This document shows positions 21,687 to 21,826 of a stretch of DNA of 21,826 nt, piece by piece. The notes beneath the pieces are model-generated. The model saw only the letters and a list, made by a program, of their open reading frames with translations. It ran no database searches and had not been told where the DNA came from. The position numbers and the translations under genes are program-made. The first letter of the stretch is position 1. The number at the start of each line of letters is the position of its first letter. This DNA comes from Bacillota bacterium (lineage in GTDB: Bacteria; Bacillota; Clostridia; Christensenellales; CAG-138): the NCBI GenBank assembly GCA_023409435.1, contig JAEYHP010000109.1, positions 1-21,826 on the forward strand, read 5' to 3'.

Positions 21687-21826
21687 AGTATACCGCCTCC
21701 CAGCGCTGCTCCAGCGCGGAGTGAAGGAGCTTTTCCACAAACGCGTTGGCGGGATTTTTTCTTATGGCTTCGGGCGTATCCAACTGCTGCACCTGCCCGC
21801 CATCCATGATCAGGACCCGGGTGCCG
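21679..21826 (-). CDS. ABC transporter ATP-binding protein, C-terminal end (runs off the right edge)
   Basis: Only the last 48 residues are in the window. They read GTRVLIMDGGQVQQLDTPEA, then IRKNPANAFVEKLL and a short tail before TAA at 21679-21681. This matches the end of the nucleotide-binding domain of osmoprotectant-type ABC transporters, after the H-loop. There is no sign of a C-terminal CBS module in the remaining residues. It overlaps the permease start by 8 nt, so the two are one transport system. Confidence 0.88.
   Translation of the reverse strand, partial: GTRVLIMDGGQVQQLDTPEAIRKNPANAFVEKLLHSALEQRWEAVYYV

Noticed and set aside
1..21826. CRISPR array, prophage or integron
   Set aside because: No regularly spaced direct repeats, cas genes, integrase, phage structural genes or attC-like sites were found by reading both strands.

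Overview
The window looks like a chromosomal segment of a moderately GC-rich, endospore-forming Firmicute of class Clostridia (inference). The sequence evidence is a spoIIE gene, a T-box leader before serS, a large SRP RNA with an Alu domain, a two-subunit iron-sulfur L-serine dehydratase, and purine-rich Shine-Dalgarno sites before nearly every gene, several with TTG or GTG starts. No phage, transposase, CRISPR array or integron was seen. A species cannot be named from this sequence.

Layout. Positions 1-585 (minus) hold the 5' end of tuf, preceded by a CCA-encoding tRNA-Gly(CCC) and a near-consensus promoter. Positions 927-2913 (minus) hold an unrecognised membrane-anchored protein and an aldo/keto reductase with a ferredoxin-like tail. 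A flavin reductase runs divergently (3041-3562). Positions 3626-5501 (plus) hold a structured interspersed repeat, a T-box leader and an unusual serS. An AT-rich small membrane protein gene (5699-6136) follows. Positions 6189-10432 (minus) hold argS, a second canonical serS, a GNAT acetyltransferase and an isochorismatase-like hydrolase. A ComFB-like protein (plus) and an SH3-domain lipoprotein (minus) converge at 11.1 kb. sdaAB-sdaAA (plus) occupy 12.1-13.6 kb. Positions 13.8-19.0 kb (minus) hold spoIIE, an orphan solute-binding-like protein and a CBS-containing Mn-type pyrophosphatase. SRP RNA (plus) is at 19.27-19.54 kb, followed by the second repeat copy in opposite orientation. The right end (minus) is an osmoprotectant-type ABC transporter (ATPase end plus permease) in one operon with metY.

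How the genes relate. Much of the window is translation and amino-acid housekeeping: tuf, tRNA-Gly, two SerRS, ArgRS, SRP RNA, serine dehydratase and O-acetylhomoserine sulfhydrylase. Serine is touched three times, by two synthetases and a catabolic dehydratase, but no shared regulation is visible. spoIIE has an upstream arrangement resembling Spo0A-dependent sigma-A promoters.

Most notable observations: (1) a modular, multi-helix intergenic repeat in two inverted copies, one carrying extra structured insertions; (2) two very different SerRS paralogs less than 2 kb apart, only one under a T-box; (3) a spoIIE promoter with 21-bp spacing and an overlapping near-0A box; (4) metY joined to an OpuC-like transporter; (5) a solute-binding-like protein apparently cotranscribed with spoIIE.
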